From contig JAJDBO010000100.1 in NCBI GenBank assembly GCA_029261305.1, forward strand, positions 1 through 14,419: DNA of 14,419 nucleotides. The letters are read 5' to 3'. This document shows, one piece after another, positions 1-7,402 of this stretch. Both the position numbers and the translations under genes were made by a program. Source of the DNA: Nitrospirales bacterium. Lineage in GTDB: Bacteria; Nitrospirota; Nitrospiria; Nitrospirales; UBA8639. The stretch's first letter is position 1. Each line of letters opens with the position of its first letter. Under the pieces are notes generated by a model. That model made no database searches. It saw only the letters and a list, made by a program, of their open reading frames with translations, and was not told the origin of the DNA.

Positions 1-178
1 AGATGTGACAGGGATTGTGCAGTTGTCGGAAGGGGTGGAGATGGTGATGCCGGGGGATAATACGACGTTTAATTGTGAATTGATTTCCCCGATTGCGATG
101 GAGCAAGGGCTGCGGTTCGCGGTGCGGGAAGGTGGGCGCACGGTGGGTGCCGGTGTGGTCACGGAAATTATTGAATAA
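1..178 (+). CDS. tuf: Elongation factor Tu, C-terminal end (partial)
   Basis: This is the last 58 codons of EF-Tu, the GTPase that carries aminoacyl-tRNA to the ribosome. The reading frame begins at base 2 and ends at TAA 176-178. The piece is the end of the C-terminal beta-barrel domain, recognisable by the segments [33 protein letters not shown] and the terminal EIIE. The GTPase domain lies upstream of the window. Only 15 bases separate it from rpsJ, so a str-type operon probably runs straight into the S10 block. Codon choice is odd: by hand count about 64% of third positions are G or C, mostly G, against about 43% in rpsJ. Confidence 0.97.
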   Translation, partial: DVTGIVQLSEGVEMVMPGDNTTFNCELISPIAMEQGLRFAVREGGRTVGAGVVTEIIE

Positions 179-180
179 AT

Positions 181-186
181 AGGAGG
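181..186 (+). promoter_or_regulatory. Shine-Dalgarno site of rpsJ
   Basis: A full AGGAGG lies 7 bases before a GTG codon at 194. It supports GTG as the rpsJ start even though no ATG is present there. It sits in the short tuf-rpsJ gap, which leaves no room for a promoter. Confidence 0.85.
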
Positions 187-193
187 CTGGCTC

Positions 194-508
194 GTGGTAA
201 GTATAGATCAGAGAATTCGTATCCGGTTAAAGGGGTTTGATTACCGGATCCTCGATCAGTCTGCTAGGGAGATTGTCGATACTGTAAAGCAGACCGGTGC
301 AAGGGTGGCTGGGCCAGTGCCTCTCCCTACCCGAATCGAGAAATTCACGATTCAGCGCTCCACTCATGCGGATAAAAAATCCCGTGAGCAGTTTGAAATT
401 CGGACTCATAAGCGATTGTTAGATATTCTTGAACCAACTCCAGATACCATGGATGCGCTCATGAAATTGAGTCTTGCTGCCGGAGTTGATGTTGAGATAA
501 AACTATAG
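194..508 (+). CDS. rpsJ: 30S ribosomal protein S10
   Basis: S10 is a head protein of the small subunit. In well studied bacteria it also serves as NusE, pairing with NusB in antitermination. The 104 residues match the usual length. The N-terminal [14 protein letters not shown] strand and the hallmark [18 protein letters not shown] near residues 62-79 are plain, and the chain ends with the typical GVDVEIKL. The start is GTG with AGGAGG at 7 bases. It is first of the S10-type block, directly behind tuf, with 44 bases to rplC. Identification is secure. Confidence 0.98.
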   Translation: MVSIDQRIRIRLKGFDYRILDQSAREIVDTVKQTGARVAGPVPLPTRIEKFTIQRSTHADKKSREQFEIRTHKRLLDILEPTPDTMDALMKLSLAAGVDVEIKL

Positions 509-552
509 CCCTAGGTTTTTTGGTAATCTTGAATTGGGTGAGGATCTGTTGA

Positions 553-1179
553 ATGGGTAGTGGCTTGTTAGGCAAAAAATTAGGGATGACTCAAGTGTAC
601 GATGCCGACCGTCGTCTCCATCCTGTGACAGTGATTGAGGCAGGTCCCTGCGATGTGACCGCAGTCAAGACCTTGGAGCGTGATGGTTATCAGGCAATCC
701 AACTGGGGTTTCGTACTGTTGAGGAGCGGAAAATATCAAAGGCGGAAATCGGGCATCTTCGAGCCTCTGGTAGCAATAAGTTGTGGCGTACATTGAAAGA
801 ATTTCGTGGCCCGTGGGAGCGTCACCTTGGGGATACCGTTTCAGTCGATCTTTTCGAAAAGGGTGAAAAGGTTGATGTGCAAGGTATTTCAAAGGGTAAG
901 GGCTTTCAGGGAGTGATGAAGCGGCATAACTTTGGTGGTGGCCCAGCAACTCATGGTTCCATGTTTCATCGTGCACCAGGCTCTATGGGGGCAAGTTCCT
1001 ACCCTTCTAGGGTTTGGAAGGGAAAAAAGTTGCCAGGTCATATGGGTGCGGTGAATGTCACTGTCCGTGGTTTGAAAATTATTGAGGTGCGTGCAGAGGA
1101 AAATCTCTTGCTAGTTTTGGGAGCGGTTCCTGGGCCCACCGGTGGTTATGTCGTTATTCAAAAGGTGCAAAAGAAGTAA
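553..1179 (+). CDS. rplC: 50S ribosomal protein L3
   Basis: L3 is a large-subunit protein that binds 23S rRNA early in assembly and sends a loop towards the peptidyl transferase centre. The 208 residues are of normal bacterial length. The N-terminus GLLGKKLGMTQVY, the segment KGKGFQGVMKRHNFGGG (114-130), the following THGSMFHRAPGSMG, and WKGKKLPGHMG are diagnostic. The glutamine that PrmB methylates in E. coli (in GQNQTPG) is replaced here, where the loop reads GASSYPSR, as in many other bacteria. The ATG has GTGAGGA about 9 bases upstream. rplD follows after 5 bases. Confidence 0.98.
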   Translation: MGSGLLGKKLGMTQVYDADRRLHPVTVIEAGPCDVTAVKTLERDGYQAIQLGFRTVEERKISKAEIGHLRASGSNKLWRTLKEFRGPWERHLGDTVSVDLFEKGEKVDVQGISKGKGFQGVMKRHNFGGGPATHGSMFHRAPGSMGASSYPSRVWKGKKLPGHMGAVNVTVRGLKIIEVRAEENLLLVLGAVPGPTGGYVVIQKVQKK

Positions 1180-1184
1180 ATTTT

Positions 1185-1808
1185 ATGGCTACCATTGACG
1201 TTGTAGATACAGCAAAGAAGTCAGTCGGTTCAATTGAATTGAATGATGAAATTTTTGGGGTGCCTTTAAAGGAACCTTTGGTTCATACGGCTGTAGTCAT
1301 GCAGCGCGCATCCTTGCGTCAAGGAACGGCCAGTACAAAAGGTCGTGGTGAGGTGAGTGGGACAGGGAAAAAGCCTTGGAAGCAAAAGCATACCGGTCGT
1401 GCCCGTGCTGGATCGAATCGGTCTCCTGTTTGGCGGCACGGTGGAATTGTTTTTGGTCCGCGTCCACGCAGCTATGATTTTTCTATCCCTAAAAAAATGT
1501 ATCGTGGGGCCATGCAATGTGCCCTTTCTTCAAAGCAAGCTGTCGGTGAATTGTCTATTCTCTCAGCATTACCTCTCCCTGAGCCAAAGACTAAATTGGT
1601 TTCTGCTGCCTTGGCGAACTTTGGGCTGAATCGCTCAGTGTTGTTGGTTGTGGGTGAAGATAATGTTGGTCTATTTCGAGCTGCCCGCAATTTGAAGAAT
1701 GTTAAGGTGGTCCATCCGGGGGCGCTCAATGTCTACGATATTATCCGTTATGAATCCCTGGTCATCTTAAAAGATCAGTTGGAAAAAGTTCAGGAGTTGT
1801 GGGCATGA
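1185..1808 (+). CDS. rplD: 50S ribosomal protein L4
   Basis: L4 binds domain I of 23S rRNA, and its long loop helps form the exit-tunnel constriction near the macrolide site. In E. coli it also autoregulates the S10 operon. The 207 residues are standard. The loop GTGKKPWKQKHTGRARAGS (59-77) and WRHGGIVFGPRPRSY identify it. At the tip most bacteria have KGTGRAR, but this protein has His69 in place of the glycine. The C-terminal alpha/beta fold ends in VYDIIRYESLVI. No strong SD precedes the ATG, which lies 5 bases after rplC and is probably coupled to it. The gene overlaps rplW by 4 bases. Confidence 0.98.
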   Translation: MATIDVVDTAKKSVGSIELNDEIFGVPLKEPLVHTAVVMQRASLRQGTASTKGRGEVSGTGKKPWKQKHTGRARAGSNRSPVWRHGGIVFGPRPRSYDFSIPKKMYRGAMQCALSSKQAVGELSILSALPLPEPKTKLVSAALANFGLNRSVLLVVGEDNVGLFRAARNLKNVKVVHPGALNVYDIIRYESLVILKDQLEKVQELWA

Positions 1809-2098
1809 AGCGTGATCCTTTTGATGTTCTGATAAAGCCTTTATTGACAGAAAAAATCACCGGTCTTCAAGACCAGGCTAATCGAGTAGCTTTCGTGGTA
1901 AGAAAAAGCGCCACTCGAGTAGAAATTCGCTTTGCCGTTGAGTCAGCGTTGAAGGTTAAAGTTAAGACCGTCAATGTCATGAATGTCATGGGGAAAACTA
2001 AACGACAGGGTCGTTTTGTTGGAAAGCGTGCGGATTGGAAGAAAGCCATTGTGACTCTTCGAGAAGGTGAAAAACTCGAGCTTTATGAGAGTGCGTAG
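1805..2098 (+). CDS. rplW: 50S ribosomal protein L23
   Basis: L23 sits at the tunnel exit and is the docking site for trigger factor and signal recognition particle. The 97 residues contain DVLIKPLLTEKI near the start and the RNA-binding loop region around GKTKRQGRFVGKRADWKKAIVTL. I chose ATG 1805, which overlaps the rplD stop as ATGA and has CAGGAG at 1791-1796. A GTG two codons upstream is possible but poorly spaced. The overlap implies translational coupling to L4. A 9-base tandem repeat at 1973-1990 encodes the NVMNVM segment. It is followed by a 46-base gap to rplB. Confidence 0.97.
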   Translation: MKRDPFDVLIKPLLTEKITGLQDQANRVAFVVRKSATRVEIRFAVESALKVKVKTVNVMNVMGKTKRQGRFVGKRADWKKAIVTLREGEKLELYESA

Positions 2099-2144
2099 TT
2101 CGATTTTTGCTCAGCGATATTGTAATTAGGAAAGTGGGAAGAAT

Positions 2145-2975
2145 ATGTCAGTAAAACCGTACAGACCAACATCCCCAGGCCGCCGTGGAATGACTGCGAT
2201 TGTTGGTGAAAAGCTTTCGAGTGAGCGTCCTGAGAAGAAACTGATAAAAAAACAAAGCCAATCTGGTGGGCGTAATAATCAGGGGCGAATCACAAGTCGA
2301 TTTCGTGGCGGTGGCCATAAACGTCAATATCGACAAATTGATTTTAAAAGAAATAAGTTTGATATCCCAGCAAAGGTGGCTCGTATTGAATACGATCCCA
2401 ATCGATCAGCGAGAATTGCCTTGCTTCATTATGTCGATGGAGAGAAGCGATACATTCTTGCGCCGGTCGGTTTGGCCATTGGGGCAATGGTCCAGTCTGG
2501 AACGGGTGCTGATATTCGGCCTGGGAATTCCCTTCCTTTATCTTCAATGCCATTAGGAACCACCATTCATAATATTGAGCTTAAGCCTGGTAAGGGTGGT
2601 CAACTTGTGCGAAGCGCCGGTGCCTCTGCGCAAGTGATGGGGCGTGATGGACATTACATCCAGGTTAGGCTTACTTCCGGTGAAATGCGAAGGATTTTAG
2701 GAGTGTGTATGGCTACGGTTGGCCAAGTAGGAAATTTGGATCATGAGAATGTCAGTATTGGGAAAGCAGGCCGATCTCGTTGGTTGGGGAAAATGCCGCA
2801 TGTCCGAGGCGTTGTGATGAATCCAGTTGACCATCCTCATGGCGGTGGCGAAGGAAAGGCTGGCCAGGGAAATCCCCATCCAGTTTCACCTTGGGGGCTC
2901 CCGACAAAAGGCTTTAAGACGAGAAAAAAGAAAAAGGCCTCATCCCAATTTATTATTTCACGGCGGAAAAAATAA
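2145..2975 (+). CDS. rplB: 50S ribosomal protein L2
   Basis: L2 is a primary 23S rRNA-binding protein needed for subunit joining and peptidyl transferase activity. The 276 residues match the family. Key landmarks are [18 protein letters not shown] (43-60), the central [16 protein letters not shown], and [13 protein letters not shown] (226-238). His230 corresponds to the functionally important His229 of E. coli. The tail ends in FIISRRKK, close to the usual FIVRRRKK. A purine-rich GGGAAGA lies just before the ATG. rpsS follows after 18 bases. Nothing unusual. Confidence 0.98.
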   Translation: MSVKPYRPTSPGRRGMTAIVGEKLSSERPEKKLIKKQSQSGGRNNQGRITSRFRGGGHKRQYRQIDFKRNKFDIPAKVARIEYDPNRSARIALLHYVDGEKRYILAPVGLAIGAMVQSGTGADIRPGNSLPLSSMPLGTTIHNIELKPGKGGQLVRSAGASAQVMGRDGHYIQVRLTSGEMRRILGVCMATVGQVGNLDHENVSIGKAGRSRWLGKMPHVRGVVMNPVDHPHGGGEGKAGQGNPHPVSPWGLPTKGFKTRKKKKASSQFIISRRKK

Positions 2976-2993
2976 TCCCGCGCGGAGATTTGC

Positions 2994-3281
2994 ATGCCTC
3001 GTTCAGTTAAAAAAGGGCCATTCGTCGACGATCATCTTTTAAAGAAGGTCGAAAAGATGAATGAAAATCGTGACAACAAATTAATTAAGACTTGGTCTCG
3101 CCGTTCTACGGTTATTCCTGACATGATTGGGCACACATTCGCCGTCCATAATGGGAAGAAATTTATTCCGGTTTATGTCACTGACAATATGGTTGGGCAC
3201 AAACTTGGTGAGTTTTCGCCAACGCGATTTTTTAGGGGACATGGGGCTGCAAGATCTGAGAAGGCTGTTGCATTAAAGTAG
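2994..3281 (+). CDS. rpsS: 30S ribosomal protein S19
   Basis: S19 is a head protein of the small subunit that pairs with S13 and contacts tRNA and the intersubunit bridge. The 95 residues start [19 protein letters not shown] and contain [17 protein letters not shown], then [16 protein letters not shown], the classic S19 signature. GGAG lies 6 bases before the ATG. It occupies its usual place between L2 and L22. Confidence 0.98.
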   Translation: MPRSVKKGPFVDDHLLKKVEKMNENRDNKLIKTWSRRSTVIPDMIGHTFAVHNGKKFIPVYVTDNMVGHKLGEFSPTRFFRGHGAARSEKAVALK

Positions 3282-3298
3282 GAAGAGGGGAACGGTTT

Positions 3299-3643
3299 AT
3301 GGCAGAAGCAAGTGCAGTCCTTCGTTATGTGAGGATGGCTCCAAGGAAAATTCGGTTGGTCATTGATTTAATCAGAGGCCGTGATGTATCTGATGCGTTG
3401 ACGGTTCTCAAGTATCTTCCACGAGCGGCCGCACCTGTAGTGGGGAAACTTCTTGAGTCGGCTGTTGCTAATGCCGGGCAGAAGGAGTTGGGCGATCCGG
3501 ACTCATTGAAGATTGTTCGAGCATATGTTGATGGTGGTCCAGTCTTGAAGCGATTTCAGGCAAGGTCTATGGGCAGAGCGAATCCTATTCATAAGAGAAC
3601 GAGTCATGTCACAATTGTCGTGGCCTCAAATAATGGGTCATAG
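3299..3643 (+). CDS. rplV: 50S ribosomal protein L22
   Basis: L22 binds all domains of 23S rRNA and extends a beta-hairpin into the exit tunnel opposite L4. The 114 residues show the N-terminal YVRMAPRKIRLVIDLIRG, the helix with LLESAVANAGQ, and the hairpin FQARSMGRANPIHKRTSH followed by VTIVV. The hairpin has normal length, with no sign of the insertions or deletions linked to macrolide resistance. A purine-rich SD (GAAGAGGGG, 3282-3290) lies 8 bases upstream. The 64-base gap to rpsC is longer than is usual for this gene pair. Confidence 0.98.
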   Translation: MAEASAVLRYVRMAPRKIRLVIDLIRGRDVSDALTVLKYLPRAAAPVVGKLLESAVANAGQKELGDPDSLKIVRAYVDGGPVLKRFQARSMGRANPIHKRTSHVTIVVASNNGS

Positions 3644-3707
3644 TGGCTTTTTCGTTTTTCTTCGATATTCTTGCTTTGGATTTTTAGGAGAGGGGTAGGC
3701 GGCATTT
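3644..3707 (+). promoter_or_regulatory. U-rich leader of rpsC with stacked purine motifs
   Basis: Between rplV and rpsC is a 64-base spacer. Its first 42 bases are strongly T-rich in the RNA sense, with several TTTTT runs and few A. It then changes to AGGAG, AGGGG and TAGGCGG in series before the ATG. The last two are within normal SD distance. I see no stable GC-rich stem before the T runs, so it does not read as a classic terminator. A U-rich enhancer bound by S1, or an RNase-sensitive site, is possible but is inference. Confidence 0.4.
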
Positions 3708-4373
3708 ATGGGTCAGAAAACGCATCCATATGGTTTTAGGCTTGGGTATACCAGAACTTGGAATTCTCGATGGTATGCTAAAAAAGACTATGTCAAATTG
3801 CTTCATGAGGATGTGCAGATCCGAAAAATCGTCAAAACCAGATTATATCATGCTGGTATTGCTCGAGTTGAGATTGAGCGTTCTGGTAACCAGGTGAAGA
3901 TTATCATTCATACTGCACGTCCAGGTATCATTATCGGACGAAAAGGCGCTGAAGTTGATAAGTTAAAGAGTGGCTTTGAGAAGCAGTATGGCCGTGAAGT
4001 GTACGTCACTGTGAAGGAAATCAAGAAACCGGAATTGGATGCTCAGCTGGTGGCAGAGAATATCGCTTTGCAGTTGGAAAAACGAGTATCATTTCGCCGT
4101 GCCATGAAGCGAAGTGTTGCTGCTGCACTGCGGTTGGGTGCCCAGGGAATTCGGGTTGCATGTGCTGGTAGACTTGGTGGGAATGAGATCGCTAGGACAG
4201 AGTGGTATCGTGAGGGGCGCGTTCCTCTTCACACCCTTCGCGCTGATGTTGAATATGGTTTTGCCGAATCAAATACGACCATGGGGAAAATTGGTGTAAA
4301 GACCTGGATTTACAAAGGCGATGCTGAGTTGCCCTCAACGATAAAAGGGGAGCCGTCTCTTTCTCTTTTGTAA
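3708..4373 (+). CDS. rpsC: 30S ribosomal protein S3
   Basis: S3 lines the mRNA entry channel of the small subunit and contributes to its helicase activity. The 221 residues begin [23 protein letters not shown]-type fold carries GIIIGRKG (73-80), the GXXG loop for single-stranded RNA. The C-terminal domain contains [31 protein letters not shown], diagnostic for bacterial S3. It follows the U-rich spacer after rplV and is 21 bases ahead of rplP. Identification is certain. Confidence 0.98.
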   Translation: MGQKTHPYGFRLGYTRTWNSRWYAKKDYVKLLHEDVQIRKIVKTRLYHAGIARVEIERSGNQVKIIIHTARPGIIIGRKGAEVDKLKSGFEKQYGREVYVTVKEIKKPELDAQLVAENIALQLEKRVSFRRAMKRSVAAALRLGAQGIRVACAGRLGGNEIARTEWYREGRVPLHTLRADVEYGFAESNTTMGKIGVKTWIYKGDAELPSTIKGEPSLSLL

Positions 4374-4394
4374 TTGGGAAAGGCGTGATTAATT

Positions 4395-4814
4395 ATGTTA
4401 GCTCCAAAAAAAGTTAAATATAGAAAAGTGCACAAGGGGCGTTCGTATGGGAAGGCCTACCGAGGGGGAGAGGTCTCCTTCGGCCAGTTTGGTTTGAAGG
4501 TGTTGGAGCCTGGGAGAATCACAGCTCGTCAAATTGAAGCGGCCAGAATCGCCATGACCCGGCATGTGAAGCGTGGCGGAAGAATTTGGACTAGAATTTT
4601 CCCAGACAAGCCTGTGACTAAAAAGCCTGCAGAAGTGAGAATGGGTAAAGGAAAAGGAAATCCTGAGTTGTGGGTGGCTGTTGTGAAGCCTGGACGTATC
4701 CTTTATGAAATGGATGACGTGACGAGAGCTGTTGCGGAAGAAGCGTTTCGGTTGGCCGGACATAAGTTGCCTTTGGCTACCAGATTTGTTGTTCGTGGAG
4801 AAATTACGATCTAA
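4395..4814 (+). CDS. rplP: 50S ribosomal protein L16
   Basis: L16 stabilises the A-site tRNA region of the large subunit and is a late assembly protein. The 139 residues contain [11 protein letters not shown], then [23 protein letters not shown], and then [23 protein letters not shown] followed by [14 protein letters not shown]. The arginine hydroxylated in E. coli L16 falls in the MGKGKG region. The common Tyr before WVAVV is Leu here, a small change. A GGGAAAGG motif precedes the ATG. It is 11 bases from rpmC. Confidence 0.98.
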   Translation: MLAPKKVKYRKVHKGRSYGKAYRGGEVSFGQFGLKVLEPGRITARQIEAARIAMTRHVKRGGRIWTRIFPDKPVTKKPAEVRMGKGKGNPELWVAVVKPGRILYEMDDVTRAVAEEAFRLAGHKLPLATRFVVRGEITI

Positions 4815-4825
4815 AGTTAAACATT

Positions 4826-5026
4826 ATGAATATTCAAGAACTCAGAGGTATGGAACAGGAAGAAGTCGTTGGGAAAGTGCACGATTTAAAGCAAGAGCTT
4901 TTTCACTTACGGTGTCAGCTTGCTTTGGGGCGCATTGAAAATCCTATGCGTATTCGTGAAGTGCGGCGTGATGTTGCTAGGGCTCGAACGATTTTGCGCG
5001 AAAAAGAATTGAATTCGTCTCGCTGA
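4826..5026 (+). CDS. rpmC: 50S ribosomal protein L29
   Basis: L29 is a small two-helix protein at the tunnel exit beside L23. The 66 residues carry ELRGMEQEEVVGKVHDLKQELFHLR and then QLALGRIENPMRIREVRRDVARART, the typical antiparallel helical pair. The ATG lies 11 bases after the rplP stop, and the leader is A/T-rich with no SD nearer than GGAG about 25 bases upstream. Translation is probably coupled to rplP. Confidence 0.97.
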   Translation: MNIQELRGMEQEEVVGKVHDLKQELFHLRCQLALGRIENPMRIREVRRDVARARTILREKELNSSR

Positions 5027-5048
5027 TTGGGGGGTAGGGTGTTAAAGA

Positions 5049-5327
5049 ATGTCTAATGAAATACTTCGAAGGCAACGTGTTTCCTATGGAAAGGTTGTCA
5101 AGGATAAAATGGAAAAGACTGTGGTCGTTGCAGTCACAAGACTTGTTCCCCATCCCTTGTACGGGAAAGTTGTTCGTCGGGTTTCTCGTTTGAAAGCGCA
5201 TGATGAAAAAAACGAATCTAAAATCGGTGATAAGGTAAAGATTGTGGAAACCCGGCCTCTTAGTAAAGACAAGCATTGGCGGGTAGCCGCTATAGTTGAA
5301 CGAGGCGAAAAGTCTCAACAGGCATAG
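5049..5327 (+). CDS. rpsQ: 30S ribosomal protein S17
   Basis: S17 is an early-binding OB-fold protein of the small subunit. The 92 residues show GKVVKDKMEKTVVVAVTRLV, then HPLYGKVVRRVSRLKAHDE and IGDKVKIVETRPLSKDKHWRV, the standard S17 blocks. The GTVVSDKM form usual in the family reads GKVVKDKM here. A run of G residues and TAGGGTG lies upstream of the ATG. It is last in the S10-type block, 35 bases ahead of rplN. Confidence 0.98.
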   Translation: MSNEILRRQRVSYGKVVKDKMEKTVVVAVTRLVPHPLYGKVVRRVSRLKAHDEKNESKIGDKVKIVETRPLSKDKHWRVAAIVERGEKSQQA

Positions 5328-5362
5328 ATCTTACATTCTCTGTGCAGGAGTATTGAAAAGGC

Positions 5363-5731
5363 ATGATCCAAAATCATACATATCTTGATGTAGCCGACAA
5401 TTCCGGAGCGAGAAGCGTTCGGTGTTTCCATGTTCTGGGAGGAACTAGGCGCCGATATGCTGGGATTGGCGATATTATCGTCGTGTCTGTTCGTGAAGCC
5501 ATTCCTAGAGCGGCCGTGAAAAAAGGGCAAGTGGTAAAGGCTGTCATTGTTCGTACAAAGAAAAGTGCTCGTCGCGAAGATGGATCCTATATTCGCTTTG
5601 ACCGAAATGCTTGTGTTTTGGTGAATAACACAGGTGATCCAGTGGGAACGCGAATTTTTGGGCCGGTTGCTCGAGAATTGAGAAAAAAGAAATTTATGAA
5701 AATTGTATCACTTGCTCCAGAGGTATTATAA
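5363..5731 (+). CDS. rplN: 50S ribosomal protein L14
   Basis: L14 binds 23S rRNA and forms intersubunit bridges. RsfS targets the same surface in other bacteria. The 122 residues are exactly the usual length. They contain [20 protein letters not shown] near the start, [14 protein letters not shown], and the C-terminal [30 protein letters not shown] lies about 12 bases before the ATG. The stop TAA shares its last base with the ATG of rplX, so the two are probably translationally coupled. It is first of the spc-type block. Confidence 0.98.
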   Translation: MIQNHTYLDVADNSGARSVRCFHVLGGTRRRYAGIGDIIVVSVREAIPRAAVKKGQVVKAVIVRTKKSARREDGSYIRFDRNACVLVNNTGDPVGTRIFGPVARELRKKKFMKIVSLAPEVL

Positions 5732-6099
5732 TGCCGCGCGGTCTTCCCAAAAAACAGGTTGGTCATGGCCCTAAAAAAGCCCGAATCAAAAAAGGCGATA
5801 CCGTCATGGTCGTTGCTGGGAAAGAAAAGGGGAAAACTGGAAAGGTGTTGGGGGTATCTTCTAATGCTGGAAAAGTGACAGTTGAAAAATTAAATATTAT
5901 GAAGCGGCATACAAAGCCAACTCAAAAACATAAGCAGGGTGGAATTTTGGAGCGTGAGGCACCGTTTGCCATTTCCAATGTCATGATTTATTCCCAAGCC
6001 ATGCAGAAGCCATCTAGGGTTGGGATTAAAGTGTTGGAAGATGGGCGTCGTGTGAGGATCCTTCGGAAGAGTCCTGAGGAAGTGCTGGATAAAGTTTAA
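5731..6099 (+). CDS. rplX: 50S ribosomal protein L24, N-terminally extended
   Basis: L24 is an assembly initiator of the large subunit near the tunnel exit. The KOW domain begins with [22 protein letters not shown] (about 19-40), followed by [15 protein letters not shown] and [16 protein letters not shown]. The 122 residues exceed the common 100-110. About 15 extra basic residues ([16 protein letters not shown]) precede the usual start. The start is fixed by the 1-base overlap with rplN, and the next in-frame ATG would cut into the KOW motif. The stop also overlaps the rplE ATG by 1 base. Confidence 0.96.
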   Translation: MPRGLPKKQVGHGPKKARIKKGDTVMVVAGKEKGKTGKVLGVSSNAGKVTVEKLNIMKRHTKPTQKHKQGGILEREAPFAISNVMIYSQAMQKPSRVGIKVLEDGRRVRILRKSPEEVLDKV

Positions 6100-6689
6100 T
6101 GGGTACGACGAAAGCAGAAACAGCAAGTCAAGCTTCTGGTGCTGGGAGGCCTCTTCCTCGACTTAAAGAAAAGTATCGAAGTGAGGTCATCCCGAAGATG
6201 GTTAGTGATTTTTCCTATCGGAATCATATGCAAGTTCCTCGTTTGGAGCGTGTGGTGATTAACGTTGGGATGGGTGCGGCCGTCCAAAATGCAAAGCTTT
6301 TAGAGAGTGCCGTCTCTGAACTCGCGTTAATTACTGGGCAGAAACCAGTGTTGACAAGAGCCAAAAAAGCTATTGCTGGATTTAAGTTAAGGGAGGGGAT
6401 GCCCATCGGTGCAAAGGTAACTCTCCGTGGAAGTCATATGTTTGAATTTCTGGATCGTTTGATGAATATTGCTTTGCCCAGGATTCGTGATTTTCGTGGT
6501 GTCTCACCGAAAGCCTTTGATGGGCGAGGCAACTATACACTTGGGCTTAAGGAGCAATTGACGTTTCCTGAGATCAAGTACGATGACGTCGCATCGATTC
6601 ATGGAATGGATATTACAATTGTGACTAGTGCAAACCGCAATGATGAGGCAAAAGCGCTTCTCTCCCATTTGGGGATGCCTTTTCGTTGA
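6099..6689 (+). CDS. rplE: 50S ribosomal protein L5, N-terminally extended
   Basis: L5 belongs to the central protuberance and binds 5S rRNA and P-site tRNA. The conserved body runs from [10 protein letters not shown] (21 on) through [54 protein letters not shown] and FPEIKYDD to the ending [10 protein letters not shown]. The 196 residues exceed the typical 179-180. The extra is an 18-20 residue N-terminal stretch rich in Ala, Ser, Thr and Gly. No ATG, GTG or TTG in frame lies at the usual start, so the extension seems real. It shares one base with the rplX stop. Confidence 0.96.
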   Translation: MGTTKAETASQASGAGRPLPRLKEKYRSEVIPKMVSDFSYRNHMQVPRLERVVINVGMGAAVQNAKLLESAVSELALITGQKPVLTRAKKAIAGFKLREGMPIGAKVTLRGSHMFEFLDRLMNIALPRIRDFRGVSPKAFDGRGNYTLGLKEQLTFPEIKYDDVASIHGMDITIVTSANRNDEAKALLSHLGMPFR

Positions 6690-6724
6690 TCTGAATTAAC
6701 TAAGGAATCGTGTCGGAGTAACTT

Positions 6725-6910
6725 GTGGCAAAGAAATCATTACGAATTAAGGCGGCCCAGGAACCAAAATTCGCGGTTCGGAAATATAACCGCTGTCCGT
6801 TATGTGGAAGAGTTCGGGCGTTTTTACGAAGATTCCATATGTGCCGTATTTGTTTCAGATTTCATGGCCTTCGTGGGGATATACCAGGCGTGACGAAATC
6901 TAGTTGGTAG
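6725..6910 (+). CDS. rpsN: 30S ribosomal protein S14, zinc-binding type
   Basis: S14 is a head protein of the small subunit. This 61-residue protein is the short type Z form. Cys24, Cys27, Cys40 and Cys43 form two CxxC pairs 12 residues apart, the usual zinc site, and the ending [11 protein letters not shown] is typical. The start is GTG at 6725, with CGGAG about 6 bases upstream. No ATG is available near the conserved MAKKSL beginning. It lies in its usual place between L5 and S8. Confidence 0.97.
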   Translation: MAKKSLRIKAAQEPKFAVRKYNRCPLCGRVRAFLRRFHMCRICFRFHGLRGDIPGVTKSSW

Positions 6911-6957
6911 AGTGTTATTTTGATTAAGCCCCGTAATTTTTCAAGTGAGGAACGCAT

Positions 6958-7362
6958 ATGTCAATGACCGATCCTGTTGCTGATCTGTTTGTTCGATTGC
7001 TTAATGCTGGTCGGCGTGGTCATCCAACAGTAGGTATTCCGGCTTCAAAATTAAAGGCCAATATCCTGTCTGTGTTCAAAGCAGAGGGGTTTATTTATGG
7101 ATTTGAACAGGAACCTTTAGCTGGTCATCCAGGGCTTAAGGTGTCATTGCGGTATCACCCTGGTCGAGAGAAAAAGCCAATTCTCGAAGGCATTAAACGC
7201 ATAAGTAAGCCAGGGTATCGTAGATACGTAGGGAAGTCAGAGATCCCTCGAGTAATGGGTGGTTTGGGCGTGGCATTGATTTCTACCTCTAAGGGAATCA
7301 TGACAGATACCGAAGCACGGAAAAATGGTATGGGCGGAGAAGTCTTGTGCTACGTGTGGTAA
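6958..7362 (+). CDS. rpsH: 30S ribosomal protein S8
   Basis: S8 binds the 16S rRNA central domain and, in E. coli, represses the spc operon by binding its mRNA. The 134 residues begin [11 protein letters not shown] and end with the diagnostic [32 protein letters not shown] and GGEVLCYVW. The motif usually reading TRIRNA is VRLLNA here (12-17). I chose the first ATG because GAGG lies 7 bases upstream. An in-frame ATG two codons later is less well placed. Confidence 0.97.
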   Translation: MSMTDPVADLFVRLLNAGRRGHPTVGIPASKLKANILSVFKAEGFIYGFEQEPLAGHPGLKVSLRYHPGREKKPILEGIKRISKPGYRRYVGKSEIPRVMGGLGVALISTSKGIMTDTEARKNGMGGEVLCYVW

Positions 7363-7402
7363 TGGTTCATTAGTTTTTAACTAAATTAGGACAAAACAAC
7401 AG

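Noticed and set aside
501..521. Weak A/T-rich dyad and T6 run just after rpsJ, terminator-like
   Set aside because: The stem is short, A/T-rich and bulged, and it lies between two genes of the same operon. It is unlikely to end transcription.
1799..1804. GTG two codons upstream as the rplW start
   Set aside because: The ATG at 1805 overlaps the rplD stop and has CAGGAG at proper distance; the GTG would be only 2 bases from that SD.
1973..1990. Perfect tandem repeat of AATGTCATG in rplW
   Set aside because: It is only two copies of 9 bases within a conserved protein region coding NVMNVM. Chance or a small duplication explains it.
4398..4763. Antisense open frame of 121 codons across rplP
   Set aside because: It mirrors the well conserved L16 gene, and I recognise no family or start signal.
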